DNA of 7,497 bases from Candidatus Zhuqueibacterota bacterium 4484_87 (GCA_002085355.1 NATN01000132.1:1-7497); one strand, 5' to 3'. Positions 1 to 7,321 are shown, counted from the stretch's first letter. The notes: generated from the sequence alone by a model not told the origin. Numbers and translations are program-made.

Positions 1-1029
1 GTTGTTGCGGGACTCTTCATGATGTATGTGGCGCCTTCCGAGGCTATGCATACGCTTAAGATTGCCCTGCGGGAAGTGATGGAACGGCTGATCCCGTTTG
101 ATCCGGATTTCTACCCGGCAGTACCGATTTTAGGCGCGACCTACAGCATCTGGATGGTAGGCCTTTGGCTATTCGGCGCGTTTGCTGTTATTCTTGCTAA
201 AAAAATCTATGACGGCGAGCAATGGGCGCGAAGCACCCTACTTGGCTTTTCTGCCTTTACAGCCGTTGCCGGAATGACTATGTTGATTCCCTGGATGGTA
301 TTAGTAGTATCCGACTATTCTCACGGCCCTGTTCCGGGGATTCTTCCTCCGCCTGCAGGCACTTCAGTAATGCCGCCGGTGATCTGGACGCTGGCTTTTG
401 GTCTACTTTTTTATTATATCTTTTTATTAATGGACCAAGACAGTATTAAAAACAAAATCATCAAACTCATTCCTTATACTTTTGTGGGAGTCGTTGCCGG
501 CATGGTCTTTATGAACGGTCAACACGGCGTACGTTATTTCATTTTCATTCCTGAAAAATTAACCGCTAACCCGCCCAGCGAATTCAGTCCCTTTGGAAAT
601 TTCTTTACAAACCTGGATTATTATAATGCATTAGCACTGACGACTATTTCACAAGCACAATTGGATTCAATAAAGGTCGATCAAATTGTGAACATTGTGA
701 ATAAGGCGCACGAGGTTGTCCCGCAAGTCGTAAAATTTTCCAAACCGACTTATGACCCGAACACGCTGGTTCTCTTATTGGGCGGATTCATGAATTATCT
801 ATCATCATTCCTGATGATATTGGCCATTCCTTTTCTGGCTCTTAAGAAAAAATTCGGATATTATACAATACTCGGAACTTCTCTGGCAACGGCCTTAATC
901 GGTTTTCAAGGTTACATTGTTCGTCATTCTTTTGAATGGGGAGTCGGTGGATTATTATCACTAGCATTGTTCGGACTGTTCCTGCTTCCGATCTTTAAAA
1001 ATTTATTTGTCGAAGAAGAAACAGCTTAA
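1..1029 (+). CDS. Polytopic inner-membrane protein of unknown function, 5' end outside the window
   Basis: I do not recognise this protein. The frame is open to the left edge and the codons before the first in-window ATG (position 19) read VVAGLF, a hydrophobic run continuous with MMYVAP. The gene therefore almost certainly starts upstream, and 19 is not the real start. Counting that Met as residue 1, the visible part has about seven further hydrophobic helices, near residues 37-60, 73-98, 119-138, 149-178, 249-275, 282-302 and 308-329. A polar loop of roughly 70 residues (about 180-248) separates the fifth from the sixth. A Pro/Gly-rich stretch (PVPGILPPPAG) links two helices, and the sequence ends in an acidic tail (VEEETA). 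This is a multi-pass cytoplasmic-membrane protein, possibly a transporter or a respiratory or energy-coupling subunit, but no motif I can name supports any of these. It is followed at once by a strong terminator, so it ends its transcription unit. Confidence 0.75.
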   Translation, partial: VVAGLFMMYVAPSEAMHTLKIALREVMERLIPFDPDFYPAVPILGATYSIWMVGLWLFGAFAVILAKKIYDGEQWARSTLLGFSAFTAVAGMTMLIPWMVLVVSDYSHGPVPGILPPPAGTSVMPPVIWTLAFGLLFYYIFLLMDQDSIKNKIIKLIPYTFVGVVAGMVFMNGQHGVRYFIFIPEKLTANPPSEFSPFGNFFTNLDYYNALALTTISQAQLDSIKVDQIVNIVNKAHEVVPQVVKFSKPTYDPNTLVLLLGGFMNYLSSFLMILAIPFLALKKKFGYYTILGTSLATALIGFQGYIVRHSFEWGVGGLLSLALFGLFLLPIFKNLFVEEETA

Positions 1030-1037
1030 AATAAGGT

Positions 1038-1080
1038 AATCATCCGGTGACGCCTGTCGCCGGATGATTTTCCTCCTTTT
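1038..1080 (+). terminator. Rho-independent terminator after the membrane-protein gene
   Basis: A near-perfect hairpin starts 8 bp after the stop codon. The left arm at 1038-1051 pairs with the right arm at 1056-1069: 14 base pairs with one G-T wobble (1048/1059) around the four-base loop GCCT. The outer ten pairs are AATCATCCGG against CCGGATGATT. The stem runs into a T-rich tract (TTTTCCTCCTTTT). The tract is interrupted by C, so it is not ideal, but stem strength and position make this a convincing terminator. It separates the upstream gene from the FadL-like gene. Confidence 0.85.
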
Positions 1081-1113
1081 CCAAGATCATCGTGCTAACA
1101 TTAATCGATTATG

Positions 1114-1119
1114 AGGAGG
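1114..1119 (+). promoter_or_regulatory. Ribosome binding site that decides the start of the FadL-like gene
   Basis: A perfect AGGAGG lies six bases before the ATG at 1126. An in-frame ATG at 1111 would put this Shine-Dalgarno inside the coding region and would add MRRVL in front of a standard signal peptide, so 1126 is the start to use. Confidence 0.85.
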
Positions 1120-1125
1120 GTTCTA

Positions 1126-2307
1126 ATGAAAAAATTGTTAACTTCTTTAATTATCATACTAAGCATTTCAACTGTTTTTGCAACGGACGGCGATCAGATG
1201 ATTGGTGTCACGGCCCTGCAATGGGCACGCGGTGGTGCAATCGTTGCCTCGCCGGTTGACATTCCAAGTATCATCTACAATCCGGCGGCGATTGGCGAGT
1301 TGCCTTTTAAAAATTTAGGATTTGATCTCAGTTTGGGAGTGCTCAATCCGCCTCGTAAAATCACTTCGATGGTAGGAACAACGGAAAGCAATTCCAATCT
1401 TTATCTGGGCATGGGCAACGGTTTCGGCGCCCGATTTTCTGACAAAATTTTAATCGGAATCGCTGCTGGCGGTGTTGCAGGCATGGGCGTGGATTTCCCA
1501 TCCACAACTCTTCCGGACAATCCGGGAACACCTTTTGCCGAAAACACATCCATTGTGACGAAAAAGGGATTATTAAAAATCGTCCCGACCATTGCCTATA
1601 AAGCTAATGAAAAATTGACCATTGGCGTGTCTTTGCAAATCGGTCAGCAATCTTTGGCATTAAAGACTCCGGGGTTTACTCTTCCCCAGACAGAAGCCTA
1701 TGGATTCGGCGGAGCCATTGGTGTTATTTATCACCTGAATAACAAAATACAAGCTGGACTTTCCTATATTTCCAAAATGGATGTATCCGAATACTCGTTC
1801 AACGGAACCAGCCCTTCTGCAGGTGAGGGAGAATATAAACTGGATATGGACAGTCCCCAAAGTGTCGCTTTCGGCCTCGCTTTGAAATTAAATATGAAGC
1901 TAATGATCGAAACCGATGTTAAATGGTATAACTTCTCCGATGTAATGGATCGCGCAGATTTGATTACACCAAGCGGAAATGTTATTCCCTTAAACTTCGG
2001 ATGGGACGATCAGATGGTTTATGCCATTGGAGTGAATGTTAAACCAAAACCAGGAATGTGTATAAAAGTGGGTTATAACTACGGCGCAACTCCCATTGGC
2101 AGCGAAGATGTGGACAGCAACCTGGGTTCAATTGCAGTAATGGAACATCATATTTCCATCGGTATAACAAAAAAATGGAACGCGAAATGTGCTTCCACCT
2201 TATCTTTTACCCATGGCTTTCATAACGAAGTTCAGTCCAGCGCGACGCCCAATAAAATTGAAGCTGAACAAAATATTGCTTTTTTCCAACTCAGCTTTCG
2301 TCTGTAA
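1126..2307 (+). CDS. FadL/OmpP1-family outer-membrane transport protein
   Basis: The 393-residue precursor is likely a beta-barrel channel for hydrophobic compounds in the outer membrane. The start at 1126 is chosen from the AGGAGG six bases upstream. A signal peptide is clear: MKKLL, a hydrophobic core, then a probable cleavage after VFA (residue 19). Next comes the typical FadL-like N-terminus: ARGGA at 34-38 and NPAAIGEL at 52-59, matching the ARGGA...NPA pattern of the OmpP1/FadL/TodX family. Near the C-terminus, the segment at 314-325 (KVGYNYGATPIG) matches the family's RaGYxYxxsPi strand signature. The HHISIG segment and the final QLSFRL are typical of last barrel strands. Length is somewhat below E. 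coli FadL (about 446). Substrate cannot be told from sequence; members take up long-chain fatty acids or aromatic hydrocarbons. It sits alone between the upstream terminator and a 153-bp gap, so it is probably monocistronic, though I see no convincing promoter in the short leader. PorV-like or UPF0164 barrels are the main alternatives. Confidence 0.8.
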   Translation: MKKLLTSLIIILSISTVFATDGDQMIGVTALQWARGGAIVASPVDIPSIIYNPAAIGELPFKNLGFDLSLGVLNPPRKITSMVGTTESNSNLYLGMGNGFGARFSDKILIGIAAGGVAGMGVDFPSTTLPDNPGTPFAENTSIVTKKGLLKIVPTIAYKANEKLTIGVSLQIGQQSLALKTPGFTLPQTEAYGFGGAIGVIYHLNNKIQAGLSYISKMDVSEYSFNGTSPSAGEGEYKLDMDSPQSVAFGLALKLNMKLMIETDVKWYNFSDVMDRADLITPSGNVIPLNFGWDDQMVYAIGVNVKPKPGMCIKVGYNYGATPIGSEDVDSNLGSIAVMEHHISIGITKKWNAKCASTLSFTHGFHNEVQSSATPNKIEAEQNIAFFQLSFRL

Positions 2308-2341
2308 TTAGATAAACTTATGAGCTACTTTCTTCATTAAG

Positions 2342-2364
2342 TTAAAGAGAGTGGCTCCCTTTAA
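2342..2364 (+). terminator. Weak hairpin in the gap after the FadL-like gene
   Basis: TTAAAGAGAG (2342-2351) pairs with CTCCCTTTAA (2355-2364) around a TGG loop, ten positions with one A/C mismatch. No T-tract follows, so it is not a standard intrinsic terminator; it could be an attenuating or mRNA-stabilising stem. The rest of 2308-2460 holds no gene I can support. Confidence 0.3.
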
Positions 2365-2460
2365 TCCCAGCGCAAGCATATTGGTTTTTGACCCATTCGA
2401 TGACATAAATTGGCTGTAACCGAAAAAGGTTCAAACAAAAAAATTAACTGAGAGCGAAGA

Positions 2461-2895
2461 ATGAAAGGAAAACCTGCCATCCGAAATCATTGGCTACTAA
2501 TTTTGTCCGGATTAATGTGGACAGGCGTCGGTATTTTATTGAATAGTTTTGCCATAAAATGGTTAGTCAAATATCAAAGCAGTGAAGTAATTGCCGCCGA
2601 GAGCGCTGGAATTATCATGGGAATAATTATTGCGATTTTCGGATTCAGTAAAATCGCGCACAAAAACATTCGTCGCATTCTAAGTTTACCTGAAAAAGTA
2701 TGTGTTTTTGCCTTTCAGGAATGGAAAAGTTATATCTTGATTGCAGTGATGATGACTATGGGAATATTTTTACGAACATCGGGTTTGGTGCCAAAACTAC
2801 TCTTGTCGCCGGTCTATGTCGGCATTGGCAGCGCGTTGTTTTTTTCCAGCTTTCTATACTATCAGGGTTTTCTGAAGTACCAAAGGATAAATTGA
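2461..2895 (+). CDS. Small four-helix membrane protein, uncharacterised family
   Basis: This 144-residue protein has no enzymatic motif that I can see. Four hydrophobic helices are visible, near residues 11-31, 44-64, 90-105 and 116-136. A basic loop follows helix 2 (KIAHKNIRRILSLPEK, about 64-79). The C-terminal half carries a KSY...MMTMGIFLRTSGLVP stretch (89-111) and then YVGIGSALFF. From memory this pattern (RI..LP, KSY, MM..GI.LR.SGL.P, Y.GxGxAL) recurs in small membrane proteins of Bacteroidota and Firmicutes of unknown function; I could not check this. The N- and C-terminal halves each start with a GxG-type helix and may be distant repeats. The start is the only sensible ATG; the upstream GAGAG is a weak Shine-Dalgarno. 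The stop is 22 bp before the next gene, which suggests one operon with the porin-like gene and so possibly an envelope-related role. Confidence 0.75.
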   Translation: MKGKPAIRNHWLLILSGLMWTGVGILLNSFAIKWLVKYQSSEVIAAESAGIIMGIIIAIFGFSKIAHKNIRRILSLPEKVCVFAFQEWKSYILIAVMMTMGIFLRTSGLVPKLLLSPVYVGIGSALFFSSFLYYQGFLKYQRIN

Positions 2896-2904
2896 TTTTA
2901 ACTC

Positions 2905-2910
2905 AGGAGG
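2905..2910 (+). promoter_or_regulatory. Ribosome binding site of the porin-like gene
   Basis: AGGAGG lies seven bases before the ATG at 2918 and just after the preceding stop (2893-2895). This strong site fixes the start and fits translation from a shared mRNA. Confidence 0.8.
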
Positions 2911-2917
2911 CGGGTTA

Positions 2918-3916
2918 ATGAAAACGATATTTGCTTATCTGATCGTATGGTTTTCTTTGATGATGTCTTTAACCACAGGACAGACACAGACGAAAATCAC
3001 CGGCTTTTTTGACGTAATTCACAGCTACAATTTTACCATGAACGAAAACAGCGGTTTTCGTATCAATCAATTTGAGCTCGATTTGAGTTTTTCGTACTGC
3101 GATTATATTTCCATGGCGGCTGCCATTGCGCATAACAATGAAGAAAACAAAGTGGAAGCTGCGCTGGCGTATCTTCACTACAACTTCTTTTCCAAAAAAT
3201 CCCTCATTCATCCCCATAAAGAGGAGTCAATGCCTCATACAGGTTTGCTTATCGGGAAATTCGACATTCCTTTTGGGATAGATTATCTTTCCTTTGCGTC
3301 TCCGGATCGCCCCATCATAAGCCAACCCATAATTATTGAAAAAACTATCGGATATTGGACTGATATCGGCGTCAATTTTCATATTGTGAACAAAAAACTT
3401 TGTCTTTCTTTGAGCGCTGTAAATGGTTTTAACAACGGCATTAATATCGGCGGGAATTTCAAAATTTCAAGTATCCCTTTTTTTCAGATCGGTCTGGGAC
3501 ATCGATCTGATTTTGTCTCCTTATCCAACAGGAGGAATTGGATCAACACTCTCTTTTTGATTTCAGAACAAAAAAATTGGGAGATTAAATCAGAATATAT
3601 TTGGACACAAGGATTACTGGATGGCGCACAAGATACACTTCGGACTCCCGGAAACCACAAAGGCTTTTATTTGCAAACCGTTTTCCAGCTAAAGGATGCA
3701 ATTCGGTTACCATTTTTCTTGACACTGCGTTATGGATTTTGGCGGTCAGACATGGATAGCGATCAATCCGGGAAAAACGATCAAATCAACCGCTACACTC
3801 AGGGATTGGGATATTGGATCCATGACAATTGTTCGGTCAGAATGGAAATTCGTACTGATCAATTTGAAAATCACCACCATCACAACATCGTCATGCAAAT
3901 GGTGATTAACTTTTAA
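2918..3916 (+). CDS. Porin-like outer-membrane beta-barrel protein
   Basis: This 332-residue precursor is predicted to form an outer-membrane barrel. Residues 1-21 are a signal peptide (MKTIFAYLIVWF, then a hydrophobic core ending SLTTG). The mature part alternates short amphipathic strands with polar turns and ends in Phe (MVINF), the usual signal for outer-membrane barrel assembly. The run INQFELDLSF (49-58) and the motif GKFDIPFG (113-120) resemble the strand and constriction-loop region seen in OprO/OprP-like and related porins (G.fdtPFG); this is similarity of pattern, not a proven family assignment. There are four consecutive His at 319-322, just before the last strand. The strong AGGAGG seven bases upstream supports the start. 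It follows the four-helix membrane protein by 22 bp, probably in one operon, and faces gatD with only 27 bp between the two stops. Substrate is unknown; a general or anion-type porin is the simplest reading. Confidence 0.75.
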   Translation: MKTIFAYLIVWFSLMMSLTTGQTQTKITGFFDVIHSYNFTMNENSGFRINQFELDLSFSYCDYISMAAAIAHNNEENKVEAALAYLHYNFFSKKSLIHPHKEESMPHTGLLIGKFDIPFGIDYLSFASPDRPIISQPIIIEKTIGYWTDIGVNFHIVNKKLCLSLSAVNGFNNGINIGGNFKISSIPFFQIGLGHRSDFVSLSNRRNWINTLFLISEQKNWEIKSEYIWTQGLLDGAQDTLRTPGNHKGFYLQTVFQLKDAIRLPFFLTLRYGFWRSDMDSDQSGKNDQINRYTQGLGYWIHDNCSVRMEIRTDQFENHHHHNIVMQMVINF

Positions 3917-3930
3917 GGAAAATTTTCCTT
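3915..3930. terminator. Palindrome between convergent genes, possible weak bidirectional terminator
   Basis: AAGGAAAATTTTCCTT is a perfect 16-bp palindrome that begins within the porin stop codon and lies before the gatD stop. Folded as RNA it gives a six-pair AT-rich stem with a four-base loop, followed by TT on the plus strand. Its position between two converging genes suggests a shared terminator, but the stem is weak. Confidence 0.35.
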
Positions 3931-3943
3931 TTCAGCCTCTCCC

Positions 3944-5329
3944 CTACTTCCAATTCCTGCTGATAAATTCTTCCACTTCGGGGATGCCGCCCTGATAAAT
4001 CAAATAACCGTTGTGCGGTTCGCGTTCAGTTATTTCGCCGGCGATAGGTGTGAGCATGATCTTTTTCACTTCTTTCAAATCTGAAGTCTGTCCCAAAGCC
4101 CATCCCAATTTTCCGTATGCCACTTCAGGCAGCATGTTTGCCGCAGGAATGACACCAAGCTCCATGATGTCTCTGCCCGTATCGTAAACATACATTTGCA
4201 CATAACCCCACAGCGTCTGCACGGTCATGTATATAGCAATTCCTTTATCGCGCGCCTTTTTCAGCGCCGGATACAACGGCTTATTCACATGTCCCAATCC
4301 GGTACCTGCAATGACAATCCCCTTATAATCATTGTCAATTAATGCTTCGATAATATCGGGTTTCATATTTGGATAGTAATAGACAATGGAAACTTTTTCT
4401 TCAAACGCCGTATTAATCGTGACATTTTTATCGTCGCGGCGGTGTTTGTAATCATCACGAAAATAAACAAATCCTTCTGTGCTCACTTTTGCAATGGGGA
4501 TATCGCCGATGGTACGAAAAGTCGAACGATAGCTTGAATGCATCTTCCTAACGCGAGTGCCCCGGTGAAGCAAATCGTAGCGATCGCTGGTTGGACCAAA
4601 CATACAGACGACAACTTCCGCAATATCGCTCTCGGCCGCTGTCTTTGTCGCATTGATCAAATTTATCGCTGCATCTGACGAGGGTCTGTCGCTGGAACGC
4701 TGGGAACCGACCATCACAATTGGCACCGGTGAATTTTGCACCATGAAAGACAAAATCGCCGCGGTGTGATGCATGGTATCGGTACCGTGCCCGATGACAA
4801 TTCCAGCGACGCCTTTTTCAATTTCCCTTCCAATAGCTTCTGCTGTTCCGATCCACTGCTCTGGTCCCATATTTTCGCTGAAAACGCCGTACAATTTTTC
4901 CGTTTCCAGATTGCAAATATCCGCCAATTCCGGCACTGATCCGTACAATTCTCCCGGAGAAAAAGCAGGAATTACAGCGCCGGTGCGATAATCCAGCCGA
5001 CTGGCAATAGTACCGCCGGTTCCGAAAAGTTTGACACGTGGTTTCCTGGGATCATAAGGAAATTCTTTTTCCGGGATTTTGTAATTTGCCTTTTTGTAAC
5101 CTGTTTCTTTCATCGCATGAATCGTGTCTGCTGCCAGACCAATGTTGTAACCATTGCGCAGTTTTAAGACGACATGACGATCATCTGCCGTTTCCGAACG
5201 GGGCAAAATGATGCCTGTGAATTTGCCGCGACTGGTTTCCACTTCCACATCGCTCCAGACACGCACATGGAAATTTTTCAATGTCGATAACGCCGCCCCT
5301 CGATAACCTTTGTAATCTTCACTACTCAT
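3944..5329 (-). CDS. gatD: Glu-tRNA(Gln) amidotransferase subunit D (asparaginase-like)
   Basis: GatD deamidates Asn or Gln and passes the ammonia to GatE, which converts Glu-tRNA(Gln) to Gln-tRNA(Gln) in the cytoplasm. Residue numbers use the ATG at 5329 (461 residues). An N-terminal beta-barrel domain (about 20-75, HVRVWSD...GKFTGIILPR...LKLRNGYN) is characteristic of GatD and absent from ordinary asparaginases. The asparaginase domain follows: GTGGTIAS (103-110), HGTDTM (181-186), GSQRSSDRPSSDA (208-220). The four catalytic residues known in archaeal GatD (Thr, Thr, Asp, Lys) all appear present, as T107, T183, D184 and probably K262. The C-terminal TGRDIMELGVIPAANMLPE block (about 384-402) is also GatD-like. 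Length is close to archaeal GatD (about 435-440). The frame can be extended to a TTG at 5338, but GAGG (5340-5343) lies one base from that TTG and ten bases from the ATG, so the ATG is preferred; a stop at 5342-5344 bars any longer form. It lies 58 bp downstream of gatE on the same strand. Type I/II asparaginase is the alternative, disfavoured by the extra domain and neighbour. Confidence 0.93.
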   Translation of the reverse strand: MSSEDYKGYRGAALSTLKNFHVRVWSDVEVETSRGKFTGIILPRSETADDRHVVLKLRNGYNIGLAADTIHAMKETGYKKANYKIPEKEFPYDPRKPRVKLFGTGGTIASRLDYRTGAVIPAFSPGELYGSVPELADICNLETEKLYGVFSENMGPEQWIGTAEAIGREIEKGVAGIVIGHGTDTMHHTAAILSFMVQNSPVPIVMVGSQRSSDRPSSDAAINLINATKTAAESDIAEVVVCMFGPTSDRYDLLHRGTRVRKMHSSYRSTFRTIGDIPIAKVSTEGFVYFRDDYKHRRDDKNVTINTAFEEKVSIVYYYPNMKPDIIEALIDNDYKGIVIAGTGLGHVNKPLYPALKKARDKGIAIYMTVQTLWGYVQMYVYDTGRDIMELGVIPAANMLPEVAYGKLGWALGQTSDLKEVKKIMLTPIAGEITEREPHNGYLIYQGGIPEVEEFISRNWK

Positions 5330-5387
5330 CAAATGCAAACCTCAAATTTTATGAGAAAATTTCTCCTGCAAATATCTTCAGTTATTT

Positions 5388-7295
5388 TTAAATGTACTTC
5401 CGCACAATTTCCGCCACCTCTTTTCCGACAGCCTTGCCGCGAATTTTCTCCATTACCTCGCCCATCACAATTTCAAATTTTTTATCCTCATCGAAATCAG
5501 CGACAACTTTGATCGACTTCGCTCTCTCTTGCGCTATTTTTTCAACTTCCGTTGCCGGTAACGGTTTGAACTCATCAATTAATTCATCAATTGAAGCTGT
5601 CAAATTCTCCATAAATTTTTCCAAAATAATCGCAACTGCCTCGCGAACAATTTTCTTTTTGGCAAAAGCGTTGAAAACTGCCAACAGAATATCTCTGTCC
5701 AATTTGTCCACTGGCAGCCCCTTTCTCCGCCAATGTTTTAACTTTTCCGTCAGCAATCGGGCGGGGAAAATAGGTTCGATTTTAATGTTTTCAAGGATGG
5801 AATCGAGCCAATCACCCTTATCGGACAAAATCAATTCATCTGTCATTTTTTCAGGCAAACCCATCTGGTGATATTTTTCCCTTCGCACCCAGGGCAAAAT
5901 CGGCAATTGACCTTGAATGCGGCGTATCCGCTCCTCATCAAGAGCAATCGGCGGCAAATCCGTGTCCGGATACATGCGATCGGGTCCGGGAAGAATACGC
6001 TCAAAACCGGTCGTCCCGTCGGAAAGTGCCTGCCTTGTTTCGCTGGGGATTCCTTCAATCGCCTCGCGTGCCCGAATTTCGATTTCCCGAACCGCAGTTT
6101 CGACATCCGTTTCATTGCCCCAAGTGATGATCAGGGAATCACTTTCCTTAAAATCAGTCACTCGCTTGATTTTCTCCCAGGCAGCACTGCCTATCGTTTC
6201 ATCGACTGAGTCGGAATGGATCAGATTAGGAATAGTATCAATGCAGGCAATTACACGCACCCGATCAGAAAATTCTTTGGCAAAACTTGTCCCGGGCTGC
6301 GTGGGATGGCTCAAAATCCCCTGGAAAAATGGCAAACGAACACATTTGATCCGCATTTCAGAATTTATGACATTCTTTATGGGAAGATAGCTGGTCTGGC
6401 GCAAGATTTCAGTGACGTCAAAACTTTGAGGTTTAAAATTATCCGGCTTCAAACCACGAAAGCGAAGTTTCTGCCGGATTTCCAATAGCGCTTTTTGCCT
6501 TCCCGCTTCATTGTGCACCAGCCGCGGGATGATGGGAATCCGCGGCACGCCTTTGATCTCGATGCGAGTCCCGCCTTCAATACTCACATTCACGTCCTGT
6601 CTGGTTGCACCGATGCCTCGCCTCACTTTTCCCGTAGCGCGAGTCAATTGACGAATTAATTGCGCCACTTCGGCTACCTCCTGCGGCGTGCGCATATCCG
6701 GATAGGTGACTACTTCAATCAAAGGCATTCCCAACCGGTCCGTACGATAAACGCGAATATGGCCTTGGTCGCTCACTTCGCGGCAGGCATCTTCCTCAAG
6801 TCCGAGTTGCACGATGCCAATTTTACGGTTTCCAAAAGGGATTTCACCATCCACACCTAAAATTGTCGTACGCTGAAAACCCGTGGGGATGCTGCCGTCC
6901 AGATATTGTTTCCTTGCAATATGCAACTCACTCACTAAATTCAATTTCAGCAGTAGCGCGATCTCCAGAGCGATCTCCAGCGCCTCATCGTTTAGTTCAA
7001 ACGGCGGCGCATCATCCATTTCGTAAGTGCACACCGTCTCTTTATTCAATTGATAAATGATCTCTTTTTTTGTCTTGAATTCCATCAATGCTGTTCCGTC
7101 ATACTCTCCCAGTTCCGAAAGCGTGGGCCTCATGTGGCGCAAAATTTCAGCGTCATATTTCTCACTGTATCGTCCTGCAGGGCAGCGGCAAAATAATTTT
7201 TTCTTTGTTTTTAACTGCTGATGAATTTCCAGTCCTGCCTTTAATCCCAGCTCGGCATAATCGCCAGCCGTCATATTTTCAAATGGCTTAAGCAT
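5388..7295 (-). CDS. gatE: Glu-tRNA(Gln) amidotransferase subunit E
   Basis: GatE binds Glu-tRNA(Gln), phosphorylates the attached Glu with ATP, and amidates it with ammonia from GatD. Numbering uses the ATG at 7295 (635 residues, similar to archaeal GatE). The GatB/GatE cradle domain begins with GLKAGLEIHQQL (17-28) and LFCRCPAG (34-41), followed by the GatE-type RPTLSELGEYD (56-66). DDAPPF (94-99), RKQYLDGSIPTGFQRT (128-143), LEEDACR (166-172), DRLGMPLIEVVT (186-197) and RRGIGATRQDVNVSI (225-239) are core GatB/GatE blocks. A GAD (AspRS-like) insertion, found in GatE but not GatB, covers roughly 290-415. DGTTGFERILPGPDRMYPDTD (426-446) resumes the cradle. The C-terminus (about 490-635) is the helical plus YqeY-like tRNA-binding tail, ending GKAVGKEVAEIVRKYI. 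The frame extends to a TTG at 7322, but that codon overlaps the -10 box of the predicted promoter, so the ATG at 7295 is chosen. Its ribosome binding site is poor (GCGGGA). gatD follows 58 bp downstream. Confidence 0.93.
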   Translation of the reverse strand: MLKPFENMTAGDYAELGLKAGLEIHQQLKTKKKLFCRCPAGRYSEKYDAEILRHMRPTLSELGEYDGTALMEFKTKKEIIYQLNKETVCTYEMDDAPPFELNDEALEIALEIALLLKLNLVSELHIARKQYLDGSIPTGFQRTTILGVDGEIPFGNRKIGIVQLGLEEDACREVSDQGHIRVYRTDRLGMPLIEVVTYPDMRTPQEVAEVAQLIRQLTRATGKVRRGIGATRQDVNVSIEGGTRIEIKGVPRIPIIPRLVHNEAGRQKALLEIRQKLRFRGLKPDNFKPQSFDVTEILRQTSYLPIKNVINSEMRIKCVRLPFFQGILSHPTQPGTSFAKEFSDRVRVIACIDTIPNLIHSDSVDETIGSAAWEKIKRVTDFKESDSLIITWGNETDVETAVREIEIRAREAIEGIPSETRQALSDGTTGFERILPGPDRMYPDTDLPPIALDEERIRRIQGQLPILPWVRREKYHQMGLPEKMTDELILSDKGDWLDSILENIKIEPIFPARLLTEKLKHWRRKGLPVDKLDRDILLAVFNAFAKKKIVREAVAIILEKFMENLTASIDELIDEFKPLPATEVEKIAQERAKSIKVVADFDEDKKFEIVMGEVMEKIRGKAVGKEVAEIVRKYI

Positions 7296-7321
7296 AAATT
7301 TTTCCCGCTGTTTTCGATTCA

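Noticed and set aside
2358..2371. A 14-base match (CCTTTAATCCCAGC) to 7238-7251 inside gatE
   Set aside because: One copy encodes the conserved GLK of GatE on the minus strand, the other is intergenic, and similarity does not extend further. It is best read as coincidence, not a repeat element.
2308..2406. A 32-codon ATG-initiated frame on the minus strand (MSSNGSKTNMLALG...KKVAHKFI) filling the gap after the FadL-like gene
   Set aside because: There is no ribosome binding site before the ATG, it lies antisense between two plus-strand genes, and its length is within chance expectation. Conservation in relatives would be needed to revive it.
2381..2409. Possible promoter for the four-helix protein gene, TTGGTT and CATAAA with 17-bp spacing
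   Set aside because: The hexamers match consensus at only about three and four positions, which is common by chance in AT-rich spacers.
3944..5329. gatD as a plain L-asparaginase
   Set aside because: The N-terminal barrel domain, the GatD-type C-terminal block and the adjacent gatE all favour the tRNA amidotransferase subunit.
5353..5365. Small inverted repeat GAGAAAATTTCTC between gatE and gatD
   Set aside because: It has only five pairs with a three-base loop, is AT-rich and has no T-tract. It is too weak to call a terminator or an attenuator.
5392..5871. A 159-codon open frame on the plus strand opposite gatE, and several other plus-strand frames across 5868-7291
   Set aside because: The minus-strand frame is a clearly conserved GatE along its whole length. 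These antisense frames show Ser/Phe/Ile-rich shadow composition and no recognisable domains.
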